A stretch of DNA of 5,499 bases from Bacillota bacterium (GCA_003486705.1 DNGE01000120.1:634-6132); one strand, 5' to 3'; shown: positions 1 through 5,349, numbered from the stretch's first letter. A program made the numbers and translations. The notes: generated by a model not told the origin, from the sequence alone.

Positions 1-103
1 CGATTAGCCTAAGAGATTTTTAGCACACGAATGAATACGTTACGTGCATGACGTGAATAACTACAAGATGAGTACCCTTGTGAAGTCTTAAGTATCAGTA
101 GAA

Positions 104-132
104 TTGAAAACTAATTACTGAAAGTATATAAT
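104..132 (+). promoter_or_regulatory. sigma-A promoter of the two-component genes
   Basis: A TTGAAA -35 box (104-109) and a perfect TATAAT -10 box (127-132) are separated by exactly 17 bp, the optimum for the housekeeping sigma factor. Transcription would start near 139, leaving a leader of about 28 nt before the ATG at 167. The near-consensus match suggests steady expression of the regulator and kinase without an activator. No copy of the direct repeat found upstream of the transporter genes is seen here, so there is no sign of autoregulation. Confidence 0.8.
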
Positions 133-166
133 TTATCTAATATAAAGTTTAACGATGAGGTGACAT

Positions 167-865
167 ATGAATAAAAAAATTCTGTTGGTAGAAGATGATG
201 TTTCAATTTCTGAAATGGTATCAGATTACCTACTTAAAGAGGGCTTTGATATAGTTAATGCAAGTGATGGTAGTGAGGCAATAGAAACATTTAAAAAGGA
301 TTCTTTTGATTTAATTTTACTAGATTTAATGATTCCTAAAATAAATGGGATGGATGTCATTAAGGCTATTAGGGAAATTAGTTTTGTTCCTATTTTAATA
401 ATTTCTGCTAAAAACAGTGATGTGGATAAAGCACTAGGACTAGGATTTGGAGCAGATGATTATCTGACAAAGCCATTTTCTTTAATTGAACTTTTAGCAA
501 GAGTTAGTTCTGCTATTAGACGTACAAATGAGTATTCGCCAACTCATGTGCCTGCAAAATCTAAAACAATTAAAATAAATGAGCTTGAGCTAGACTTGGA
601 TAATTATTGCGTTAAAAATAAAGGATCAGAAGTGAAGCTGACGTCTAAAGAATTTCAAATCCTAAAGTTACTGATGAATCATCCAAAGAAAGTTTTTTCG
701 AAGGAACAAATATACCGTGCGGTGTGGGATGAGGATTATTTTGGAGAAGAAAATGCAATCAATGTTCATATAAGCAGGCTGAGAGATAAAATTGAAGACG
801 ATCCTTGTAACCCGAAATACATTAAGACTATTTGGGGAATCGGGTATAAACTAGGTGATTTTTAA
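167..865 (+). CDS. OmpR-family response regulator (receiver + winged helix)
   Basis: This is a cytoplasmic DNA-binding response regulator of 232 residues, a typical length for the OmpR/PhoB family. The receiver domain covers about residues 3-118 and has every catalytic position: acidic E9/D10/D11, phospho-acceptor D53 in LLDLMIP, the switch Ser S80 and K102 in TKPF. The winged-helix domain covers about 130-230 (LTSKEFQILKLL, then the recognition region NVHISRLRDKIE and the wing IKTIWGIGYKL). The ATG at 167 follows GAGGTGA (157-163). The kinase gene starts one base after this stop codon, so the two are co-transcribed and very likely partners. The best candidate target is the pair of 11-bp-spaced direct repeats upstream of the ABC genes. 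Gene order resembles B. subtilis ycbL (from memory). Family assignment is secure; target and stimulus are inferred. Confidence 0.95.
   Translation: MNKKILLVEDDVSISEMVSDYLLKEGFDIVNASDGSEAIETFKKDSFDLILLDLMIPKINGMDVIKAIREISFVPILIISAKNSDVDKALGLGFGADDYLTKPFSLIELLARVSSAIRRTNEYSPTHVPAKSKTIKINELELDLDNYCVKNKGSEVKLTSKEFQILKLLMNHPKKVFSKEQIYRAVWDEDYFGEENAINVHISRLRDKIEDDPCNPKYIKTIWGIGYKLGDF
853..858 (+). promoter_or_regulatory. ribosome-binding site deciding the kinase start
   Basis: AGGTGA, inside the last codons of the response regulator gene, lies 8 nt before the ATG at 867. An upstream in-frame GTG at 855 falls inside this site and has no Shine-Dalgarno sequence of its own, so the ATG is preferred. 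Confidence 0.65.
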
Positions 866-866
866 G

Positions 867-1808
867 ATGACTCCATTATTAGTAACGATTATAGTTGTAT
901 TGCTCATCCTTAATTTGTTTCAATACCACAGAAGAAACGTTAACGTTAAACAGTTAAATTATATCTCGGATAAGCTAAGTCATATTTATGAAACAGATTC
1001 AAATGAAAATATTCTACTGTTTACTGAAAATAAAGATGTACAAACGTTATTAATCGAAATAAACCATTTAATTGAAGAAAAAAATAAGGTAAAGATAGAG
1101 TATACGAAAAAAGAAAAAACAATTAAAAAAATGATTTCTAATATGTCGCATGATTTAAAAACGCCATTGACTGTCATGTTAGGAACGACTGAAATGCTAA
1201 TTCACGATAAAACAATGACTAAAGAAGAACAAAGCTATTTACTTGAAAAAGTATATCGTAAAGTTTTAGAAACCTCATATCAAATAGATAAATTTTTTGA
1301 CCTCTCAAAATTAGAATCAGGTGACACGCTTATTCATCTTAATAAAATAAATGTGAATTCAGTGTGTCAAAATGGCATTTTATTTTTCTATGAATCGATC
1401 ACCTCACATGGCTTAGAGGTGATCCTTGATATACCCAAAACCCCGATATACGCTTTATTAAATGAAGATGCATTAACTAGAATCTTGCAGAATTTGATTC
1501 ATAACGCAATAGCTTATGGTTCTGAAGGGAAGGTAATTGGTCTTTCGGTTAAAAAAGACAATAAGTATGTGTATATTGAAGTGTGGGATGCTGGAAAGGG
1601 CATTGATGCAAAATATTATGATTTAATATTTGAGCGATTATATACCCTCGAGGATTCAAGAAATAGATTATATCAAGGTAGTGGACTCGGTCTTGCTATT
1701 ACGAAAAAGCTTGTTGAAAAAATGGATGGTACGATTGCTGTGAAAAGTACACCTTATATAAAAACTGTGTTTACGCTAAAATTTGAAAAAGCTATCTCAA
1801 TGAGATAG
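867..1808 (+). CDS. Sensor histidine kinase without extracellular domain
   Basis: This is a membrane-anchored histidine kinase of 313 residues that should phosphorylate the regulator encoded just upstream. It has a single hydrophobic helix (about residues 3-19) followed by Arg-Arg, which predicts a cytoplasmic body. No second helix, extracellular loop, HAMP or PAS domain can be made out. A charged, helical linker (about 64-90) leads to the H-box NMSHDLKTPLT with phospho-acceptor H95. The HATPase domain has the N-box (LIHNAIAYG, N213), the G1 box DAGKGI (D241), an F-box-like FERLY and the G2 box GSGLGL (271-276), so it looks catalytically intact. ATG 867 is chosen over GTG 855 because of AGGTGA at 853-858. 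Such minimal sensors are common beside peptide-antibiotic ABC exporters. It resembles B. subtilis YcbM in size and setting (from memory); the signal sensed cannot be told from sequence. Confidence 0.93.
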   Translation: MTPLLVTIIVVLLILNLFQYHRRNVNVKQLNYISDKLSHIYETDSNENILLFTENKDVQTLLIEINHLIEEKNKVKIEYTKKEKTIKKMISNMSHDLKTPLTVMLGTTEMLIHDKTMTKEEQSYLLEKVYRKVLETSYQIDKFFDLSKLESGDTLIHLNKINVNSVCQNGILFFYESITSHGLEVILDIPKTPIYALLNEDALTRILQNLIHNAIAYGSEGKVIGLSVKKDNKYVYIEVWDAGKGIDAKYYDLIFERLYTLEDSRNRLYQGSGLGLAITKKLVEKMDGTIAVKSTPYIKTVFTLKFEKAISMR

Positions 1809-1810
1809 CT
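1790..1810. repeat. perfect 9-bp hairpin across the kinase stop codon
   Basis: AGCTATCTC and GAGATAGCT form a perfect 9-bp stem around an AAT loop, with the TAG stop codon in the right arm. On the + strand no run of T follows, so it is a poor intrinsic terminator for the kinase message. On the - strand the stem is followed by five T, like an intrinsic terminator facing the other way, although no - strand gene is seen. It may instead block or slow read-through into the transporter genes, or protect the 3' end of the regulator-kinase mRNA. Confidence 0.55.
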
Positions 1811-1821
1811 AAGAAATAGAT

Positions 1822-1842
1822 TTCGAAAGAAATTCGTAAGAA
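1822..1842 (+). promoter_or_regulatory. tandem direct repeats, probable response-regulator operator
   Basis: TTCGAAAGAA (1822-1831) and TTCGTAAGAA (1833-1842) match at 9 of 10 positions and repeat every 11 bp, about one helical turn. A partial third copy, TTAAGAA, follows directly (1843-1849). The block ends 30 bp before the -10 box of the transporter promoter, next to where a -35 box should be. OmpR-family regulators typically bind as head-to-tail dimers to 10-11 bp spaced direct repeats at this position, so this is the natural target of the regulator at 167-865. The site is seen directly; binding is inferred. Confidence 0.6.
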
Positions 1843-1872
1843 TTAAGAAATAATAATGAAAAACTCCTTTGT

Positions 1873-1878
1873 TATAGT
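1873..1878 (+). promoter_or_regulatory. -10 box of an activator-dependent promoter for the ABC genes
   Basis: TATAGT lies 31 bp before the ATPase start. The place for a -35 box (about 1850-1855, ATAATA) is far from TTGACA. A decent -10 without a -35, just downstream of paired direct repeats, is what an activator-dependent promoter looks like. The transcript would start near 1885 and begin only about 10 nt before the ribosome-binding site. Confidence 0.5.
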
Positions 1879-1895
1879 GTAAATATCACGTGTAT

Positions 1896-1901
1896 AGGAG
1901 G
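1896..1901 (+). promoter_or_regulatory. ribosome-binding site deciding the ATPase start
   Basis: A perfect AGGAGG lies 8 nt before the ATG at 1910. An earlier in-frame ATG at 1904 would leave only 2 nt, too close for efficient initiation, so the protein most likely starts MSYILET at 1910. Confidence 0.75.
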
Positions 1902-1909
1902 TAATGGTA

Positions 1910-2833
1910 ATGTCTTATATATTAGAAACTAATCATTTGACTAAGTCATATTTCGGGATAGAAACTGTTTCGAATGTAAATATAAGAATAAAAAAAGGTG
2001 AAATTTATGGCTTTCTTGGTCCAAATGGTGCGGGTAAGACAACTGTAATGAGGATGATAACTAACCTGATAAAGCCAACCTCAGGTTCGATTAAAGTTTT
2101 TGGTGAAGAAATCACTTCAAAATCGTATGAACCATTAAAAAGAATAGGCAGTTTAATTGAGTATCCTATTTTTTATGAAAATTTAACCGCTCATGATAAC
2201 TTAGATATTCATTGTGAATACATGGGGATTTATGATAAAACAGTGATTAACAATTCACTAAAATTAGTTAACTTAACGCAGGTCGAGGATAAAAAAGTAA
2301 AGGACTACTCGTTGGGAATGAAACAACGCCTAGGTATAGCAAGAGCGCTCTGTACAAATCCTGAGATATTAATATTAGATGAACCTGTAAATGGTTTAGA
2401 TCCAGTAGGTATCCATGAGTTACGTGAGTTATTCCATAAACTTAGCAAAGAAAATGGAATAACGATATTAATTTCAAGTCATATTCTACAAGAAATTGAA
2501 CACTTAGCTGATACAATTGGTGTCATTAATCATGGAAGATTGATTAAGGAAATATCAATGGATAGCTTAATAAATACCCATAGTGAATACATACAAGTAG
2601 TCACTCCCGATATAAATAAAGCTGCATTTATTTTGGAAGAAAAACTGGGCTTAACTAAAATAAAACTCATGGATCATCAAACCATTCGTATTTTTGGATC
2701 GCAAGTCTCATCAATAGATATTTCTAAAACCCTAATTCTTAATGATGTAAGTATTGAAGAATTATTAAAAAGAAATATTTCATTGGAAGAATACTTCTTA
2801 CAACTTATTCATGAGGGGGAAGAGAATGTTTAA
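1910..2833 (+). CDS. ABC transporter ATPase, BcrA/LanF type (peptide antibiotic export or immunity)
   Basis: This is the ATP-hydrolysing subunit, 307 residues, of an ABC-2 exporter; it works at the inner face of the membrane with the permease encoded next. Motifs in order: Walker A GPNGAGKTT (37-45), a Q-loop region where the usual Gln is replaced by Glu (E84 in GSLIEYP), the signature YSLGMKQ (133-139), Walker B ILILDE (153-158), D-loop GLDP (162-165) and H-loop H191. About 85 residues follow as a C-terminal extension, as in BcrA-type proteins. The Glu in place of Gln is the E-loop reported for lantibiotic immunity (LanF) ATPases. The start at 1910 is set by AGGAGG at 1896-1901. Its end overlaps the permease start by 8 bp, so translation is coupled. 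Substrate is not determinable; bacitracin- or lantibiotic-like peptides are the family expectation. Resembles B. subtilis YcbN (from memory). Confidence 0.93.
   Translation: MSYILETNHLTKSYFGIETVSNVNIRIKKGEIYGFLGPNGAGKTTVMRMITNLIKPTSGSIKVFGEEITSKSYEPLKRIGSLIEYPIFYENLTAHDNLDIHCEYMGIYDKTVINNSLKLVNLTQVEDKKVKDYSLGMKQRLGIARALCTNPEILILDEPVNGLDPVGIHELRELFHKLSKENGITILISSHILQEIEHLADTIGVINHGRLIKEISMDSLINTHSEYIQVVTPDINKAAFILEEKLGLTKIKLMDHQTIRIFGSQVSSIDISKTLILNDVSIEELLKRNISLEEYFLQLIHEGEENV
2813..2819 (+). promoter_or_regulatory. ribosome-binding site deciding the permease start
   Basis: GAGGGG inside the ATPase gene sits about 7 nt before the ATG at 2826. The upstream in-frame ATG at 2811 overlaps this site and would add only MRGKR, so 2826 is preferred. 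Confidence 0.65.
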
Positions 2834-3527
2834 ATTAATAAAACTAGAAATGAGAAAACTAGAGTTTTCAAAATATTTACTAGGATCATTTGCACTAAAC
2901 ATAATCATATTATTATGGATTGTGACAAGTGAGGGAGGTAGATTACCTGAGGGTTATTTTAATTTTGAGGAAGCCTTCAGCGATATTGGAACATATACTA
3001 GAATTAGTTTTATCATTTTCTCCGGCGTTATGTTATCTAAACTAGTTATTGATGAATACAAGAATAAAACGATTTCCATATTATTTTCTTATCCTATCTC
3101 AAGAAAGAAGATATTAAGTGCCAAACTAATTCTATTAAGCAGTTTAACTTTTTTTATGCTACTAATTTCTAATCTATTCATTGCTGTTATGTTTTTAATA
3201 GCAAATCATATTTTAAATATTGTACCAGATGTGTTAACAACTGAAATGCTATACACAGAACTTACTAGATGTATCATATTCACTTTTGCGGCAACTGGCA
3301 TCAGTTTAATTCCATTCTTTTTTGGAATGTTGAGAAAATCAGTCCCAACTACTATGGTTGCATCCTTTATTGTGTCGCTTTTATATATGTTAACAATGAA
3401 CTATTATTCTATATACAGCAGTAACGTTTTATCAACGATAGCTGCTTTGATATGGATAATTATTGGTGTAACTGCATGCTACATTTCAATGCGTAAAATT
3501 GAAATGAGTGATCTGACTTACTCTTAA
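2826..3527 (+). CDS. ABC-2 type permease, BcrB-like, six membrane helices
   Basis: This is the membrane subunit of the exporter, 233 residues. A short basic cytoplasmic N-terminus (MFKLIKLEMRKLEFSK) is followed by about six hydrophobic segments: near residues 18-35, 60-78, 105-128, 150-170, 176-193 and 205-224. Between the second and third lies DEYKNKTISILFSYPISRKKILSAK, the cytoplasmic stretch typical of ABC-2 permeases that is expected to contact the ATPase. The overlap with the ATPase stop codon (ATGTTTAA) implies coupled translation. No second permease follows, unlike the two (LanE and LanG) of lantibiotic immunity systems, so this one probably acts as a homodimer, as in BcrAB-type transporters. 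Sequence conservation in this family is low; the assignment rests on topology, length and position. Resembles B. subtilis YcbO in setting (from memory). Confidence 0.88.
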   Translation: MFKLIKLEMRKLEFSKYLLGSFALNIIILLWIVTSEGGRLPEGYFNFEEAFSDIGTYTRISFIIFSGVMLSKLVIDEYKNKTISILFSYPISRKKILSAKLILLSSLTFFMLLISNLFIAVMFLIANHILNIVPDVLTTEMLYTELTRCIIFTFAATGISLIPFFFGMLRKSVPTTMVASFIVSLLYMLTMNYYSIYSSNVLSTIAALIWIIIGVTACYISMRKIEMSDLTYS

Positions 3528-3664
3528 AAACATATAAGAATGAAGTGCAGTGGAGTATACAGAAGTCTCTCATTTAAATTAGAGTTTATATTTTATATTT
3601 TATCACCATCGAATGATGTATATTAAATAGTAAAATCAGTACAATATTAAATGGTTATAGCATC

Positions 3665-3701
3665 AAGCTCAGATTCCTTATAGGGACTGAGCTTTTTTTT
3701 T
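3665..3701 (+). terminator. intrinsic terminator of the ABC operon
   Basis: AAGCTCAG (3665-3672) and CTGAGCTT (3687-3694) form a perfect 8-bp stem, and the hairpin is followed by a run of T to 3701. It lies 138 bp past the permease stop codon with no other gene between, so it ends the transporter transcript and insulates the PadR module. Confidence 0.88.
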
Positions 3702-3898
3702 GTTACTGAAAAATACCCACTATTGAAAAGATTTTTCTAAAGTATTATGAACATCGTGAATAGTTTACAGTGTAAGGTTTAGCGAGTTCTTTCTGTTTTG
3801 TTCACGTGTAAAGTTAGTACGATCAATTAAATGGGTAAGATATCGATTTTATTGGATTAATGGTAAAAGATGATACCATAATTCGTAATTTAGCTAAT

Positions 3899-3920
3899 CT
3901 GGTATTTTTAACGATACTAG
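3899..3920. repeat. imperfect inverted repeat upstream of the PadR promoter
   Basis: CTGGTAT (3899-3905) and ATACTAG (3914-3920) pair at 6 of 7 positions. A similar TGGTA/TACCA pair lies just upstream (3861-3865 and 3874-3878). Both contain the GGTA/ATAC elements that recur in the proposed PadR operator, so they could be auxiliary sites, but elements this short are expected by chance in AT-rich DNA. Confidence 0.25.
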
Positions 3921-3964
3921 AATCACTGTTAATGAAACAGGTGAAAATAAGCAAAGCTAGTAGA

Positions 3965-3993
3965 TTGACACATTCACTACTACGTGTTACTAT
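3965..3993 (+). promoter_or_regulatory. strong extended -10 promoter of the padR operon
   Basis: A perfect TTGACA (3965-3970) and TACTAT (3988-3993) are 17 bp apart, and TGT directly before the -10 box adds the extended -10 element. Transcription should start near 4000, inside the palindromic operator. An intrinsically strong promoter covered by an operator is what one expects for a repressor-controlled operon. Confidence 0.8.
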
Positions 3994-4036
3994 ATACCTG
4001 TATTAAGTGATACATAATACCAGTGATACTTAGTAG
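3977..4036. promoter_or_regulatory. 60-bp composite palindrome, probable PadR operator
   Basis: Two nested inverted repeats share one centre, between 4006 and 4007. The inner one is TGTATTAAGTGATACA (3999-4014), with five perfect outer pairs and one inner pair. The outer one is formed by 3977-3991 (CTACTACGTGTTACT) and 4022-4036 (AGTGATACTTAGTAG), complementary at 12 of 15 positions. AGTGATAC also occurs twice in direct orientation (4006 and 4022), 16 bp apart. The block covers the -10 box, the predicted transcription start and most of the leader, ending 5 bp before the padR ATG. PadR-family repressors bind dyads in their own promoters, so autorepression is the simplest reading. The symmetry is seen; binding is inferred. 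Confidence 0.6.
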
Positions 4037-4041
4037 CGGAA

Positions 4042-4377
4042 ATGAGTGATAAAATGGAAAATATAACAGAAATGTTAAAAGGTGTACTAGAAGGTTGTGT
4101 GCTTGAAATTATTAGCCATGAGGAAACGTACGGTTATGAAATTACGAGAAAGTTAAATGCATTAGGATTTTCTGATGTTGTCGATGGAACGGTCTATACG
4201 ATTTTGGTAAGGCTTGAAAAAAATAAATTAGTTGAGACGACGAAAAAGCCATCAGACATGGGGCCACCACGTAAGTTTTTTACACTTAATGAGGCAGGTC
4301 GTGCGGAGTTGAAAAAGTTTTGGGCTAAATGGGAATTTGTATCATCAAAAATTAATGAGTTAAAGGAGATGCAATGA
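4042..4377 (+). CDS. PadR-family transcriptional repressor (short, LmrR-like)
   Basis: This is a winged-helix DNA-binding repressor of 111 residues, typical of the short PadR subfamily that binds as a dimer. Visible motifs are LEIISHEETYGYEI (21-34), the recognition helix region DGTVYTILVRLEKNKLV (48-64), the wing GPPRKFFTL (74-82) and one C-terminal dimerisation helix with W94 and W97. W97 sits at the place of the drug-stacking Trp96 of Lactococcus LmrR by eye alignment from memory, so it may sense a flat hydrophobic compound. The start is not certain: ATG 4042 has only a weak AGCGGA nearby, and ATG 4054 (MENITEML) follows GAGTGA. The stop overlaps the next gene. The large palindrome just upstream suggests that it represses its own operon. 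PadR beside DUF1048 genes is a recurring arrangement in Firmicutes. What it senses is unknown. Confidence 0.92.
   Translation: MSDKMENITEMLKGVLEGCVLEIISHEETYGYEITRKLNALGFSDVVDGTVYTILVRLEKNKLVETTKKPSDMGPPRKFFTLNEAGRAELKKFWAKWEFVSSKINELKEMQ
4364..4368 (+). promoter_or_regulatory. ribosome-binding site before a double ATG
   Basis: AGGAG inside the end of padR serves the sequence ATGATG. It lies 5 nt from the ATG at 4374 and 8 nt from the ATG at 4377; the longer spacing is nearer the Gram-positive optimum. Either start overlaps the padR stop codon (TGA 4375-4377), so translation is coupled. Confidence 0.55.
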
Positions 4378-4724
4378 TGAATTTATGGGAAAAAATCACA
4401 GGTAGAGATATGACAAAAGAATTCAAAAGTTTTGAATTGCGTGCTAAAAAGCTTCCCACTGATTATCAAGTGGCATGGGAAGCCATTAAATCTAATTTAT
4501 GGGCACATTCAGATTTCACGGGTCGTAACTTAATGCCCATCATTCAAGATGTGCTAAGTCTACTTGAAGAAACAGCAGCAAATGGTCAGCGTGCACAAGA
4601 GGTTTTAGGTGATAATCTTAGCGGATTCTGTTCAGATTTAATTGGCGTTGACGGGGCAAATTCTTTTCGTGATAAGTGGCGCAAGCAACTGAATAAAAAT
4701 GTTGCTAAAAAATTAGGTAAATAG
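4377..4724 (+). CDS. DUF1048 family protein, first copy
   Basis: A 115-residue helical protein of the DUF1048 family, whose function is unknown. It begins MNLWEKITGRD, has the family-type motif KKLPTDYQ (24-31), then LLEETAANGQ (62-71) and GFCSDLIG (83-90), and ends in a Lys-rich helix. There is no signal peptide and no membrane segment, so it should be cytoplasmic. It overlaps the padR stop codon and is followed 9 bp later by a second, diverged copy, so all three are one transcript under PadR control. The start is either of two adjacent ATG codons (4374 or 4377); the second is favoured by spacing to AGGAG. Being under a ligand-responsive repressor suggests a role in stress or drug response, but this is inference. 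Confidence 0.88.
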   Translation: MNLWEKITGRDMTKEFKSFELRAKKLPTDYQVAWEAIKSNLWAHSDFTGRNLMPIIQDVLSLLEETAANGQRAQEVLGDNLSGFCSDLIGVDGANSFRDKWRKQLNKNVAKKLGK

Positions 4725-4733
4725 GAGGGTATT

Positions 4734-5084
4734 ATGAAACTAAAACAATTTTTTGAAGAAAAAAAAGCTTGGCGAGCACATGTGGCACGTGTTAAAAAGC
4801 TACCAAAGAATTATCAGATTGTTTATAAGGAGATTCAAAAATATCTATATAAAGTTGGACCCGTTGAGTTGAATGAAGGAATTGGACTGCTTTCAGGGAT
4901 TGTTGATTTATTTGAAGAAGGTGCAGCTTTTAAAAAAGACGTACTAGAGGTGACTGGAAGTGACGTAGCCGCTTTTTGTGATGATTTAATTAAAGACTCG
5001 AAAACGTATGCTGATGTGTATCAAGACTCTGTGAATAAAGACGTTAATAAGGCAATAAAAAAGGCTATAGATAAAACAAAGTAA
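4734..5084 (+). CDS. DUF1048 family protein, second copy
   Basis: A 116-residue DUF1048 protein, a diverged paralogue of the gene just upstream. The two align by eye without gaps from KKLP (21-24 here, 24-27 in the first copy) through EExAA (61-65) to FCxDLI (81-86), with about 21 identities in 67 positions by hand count. The start is firm: AGGAGGG (4723-4729) lies just before ATG 4734, overlapping the stop codon of the first copy. The C-terminus is very rich in Lys and Asp (NKDVNKAIKKAIDKTK). There are no membrane helices. It lacks the GRNLMP stretch of the first copy. Two unequal copies in one operon suggest a heteromer or division of roles. Function unknown. Confidence 0.87.
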   Translation: MKLKQFFEEKKAWRAHVARVKKLPKNYQIVYKEIQKYLYKVGPVELNEGIGLLSGIVDLFEEGAAFKKDVLEVTGSDVAAFCDDLIKDSKTYADVYQDSVNKDVNKAIKKAIDKTK

Positions 5085-5089
5085 AAGAA

Positions 5090-5136
5090 TAAATGATGAT
5101 TTGAATTAATGTGAGTGAGATAAAGTAAATCATTTA
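5090..5136. repeat. 8-bp perfect inverted repeat between DUF1048 and KTR genes
   Basis: TAAATGAT (5090-5097) and ATCATTTA (5129-5136) are perfect complements with a 31-nt spacer. No T-run follows, so it is not a terminator. It could fold in the mRNA or mark a protein site, but the AT-rich context makes chance plausible. A poor promoter-like pair (TTGAAT 5101-5106, GTAAAT 5125-5130, 18 bp apart) lies inside it, so whether the downstream gene has its own promoter is open. Confidence 0.3.
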
Positions 5137-5160
5137 AAATATTAACTAAGGGGCGATCGT

Positions 5161-5349
5161 GTGGATAAAGGCAATTGGATACTATGTCCGGAGTGTGGTG
5201 GAAAAACAAGGGTCATGATACGTGAGAATACGGTACTTAAAAACTTTCCACTATTTTGCCCTAAGTGTAAACGTGAAAGTGTCATTCATGTAAAACAACT
5301 GAATATATTTGTGGTTAAAGAGCCAGACGCAAAGACGCAGAGCCGATAA
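5161..5349 (+). CDS. Cysteine-rich KTR zinc-ribbon protein
   Basis: A 62-residue protein with two CPxC knuckles, C9-P-E-C12 and C33-P-K-C36, which together should bind one zinc ion as a small zinc ribbon. The GGKTR at 13-17 carries the Lys-Thr-Arg that names the Cys_rich_KTR family. Its end, KEPDAKTQSR, matches a tail I recall as strongly conserved in this family. The start is GTG at 5161, set by AAGGGG (5148-5153) 7 nt upstream; there is no earlier in-frame ATG. Function is unknown; such genes are often seen near resistance and conjugative-element genes in Firmicutes (from memory). It could be read through from the DUF1048 genes 76 bp upstream. Its base composition looks richer in G and C than that of the left module (26 of its first 60 bases), which may mean a different origin. 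The last three codons lie in the terminator stem. Confidence 0.87.
   Translation: MDKGNWILCPECGGKTRVMIRENTVLKNFPLFCPKCKRESVIHVKQLNIFVVKEPDAKTQSR

Larger units (their letters stand above)
3528..4041. other. 514-bp intergenic region between the two modules
   Basis: I see no supported gene here. From left to right it holds a weak hairpin (CTCT 3567-3570 with AGAG 3581-3584, AT-rich centre) soon after the permease stop, a strong terminator (3665-3701), about 150 bp with nothing recognisable (3702-3858), short inverted repeats at 3861-3878 and 3899-3920, and the PadR promoter with its operator (3965-4036). A 48-codon reading frame at 3860-4006 has no ribosome-binding site and runs into the promoter. 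Confidence 0.6.

Noticed and set aside
36..57. Repeated ACGTG words in the first 60 bases, possibly an operator or an attachment site.
   Set aside because: The symmetry is poor, it is far from the -35 box at 104, and no partner copy is seen elsewhere in the window.
986..1177. 63-codon reading frame on the - strand.
   Set aside because: It lies wholly inside the well-supported kinase gene, including its H-box, and arises from AT-rich complementary sequence.
3541..3627. Reading frame of about 28 codons (MKCSGVYRSLSF) just after the permease gene.
   Set aside because: No ribosome-binding site, no recognisable motif; not a convincing lantibiotic precursor or leader peptide.
3723..3748. TTGAAA and TATTAT as a promoter after the ABC terminator.
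   Set aside because: The spacing is only 14 bp, too short for a housekeeping promoter, and no gene follows closely.
3860..4006. 48-codon reading frame starting MVKDDTIIRNLANLVF on the + strand in the intergenic region.
   Set aside because: It has no ribosome-binding site before its ATG, resembles no family I recognise, and runs through the padR promoter and into the operator, so it is most likely chance. A decayed gene end cannot be excluded.
5021..5209. 62-codon reading frame on the - strand.
   Set aside because: It overlaps the end of the second DUF1048 gene and the start of the KTR gene, and has no recognisable domain.
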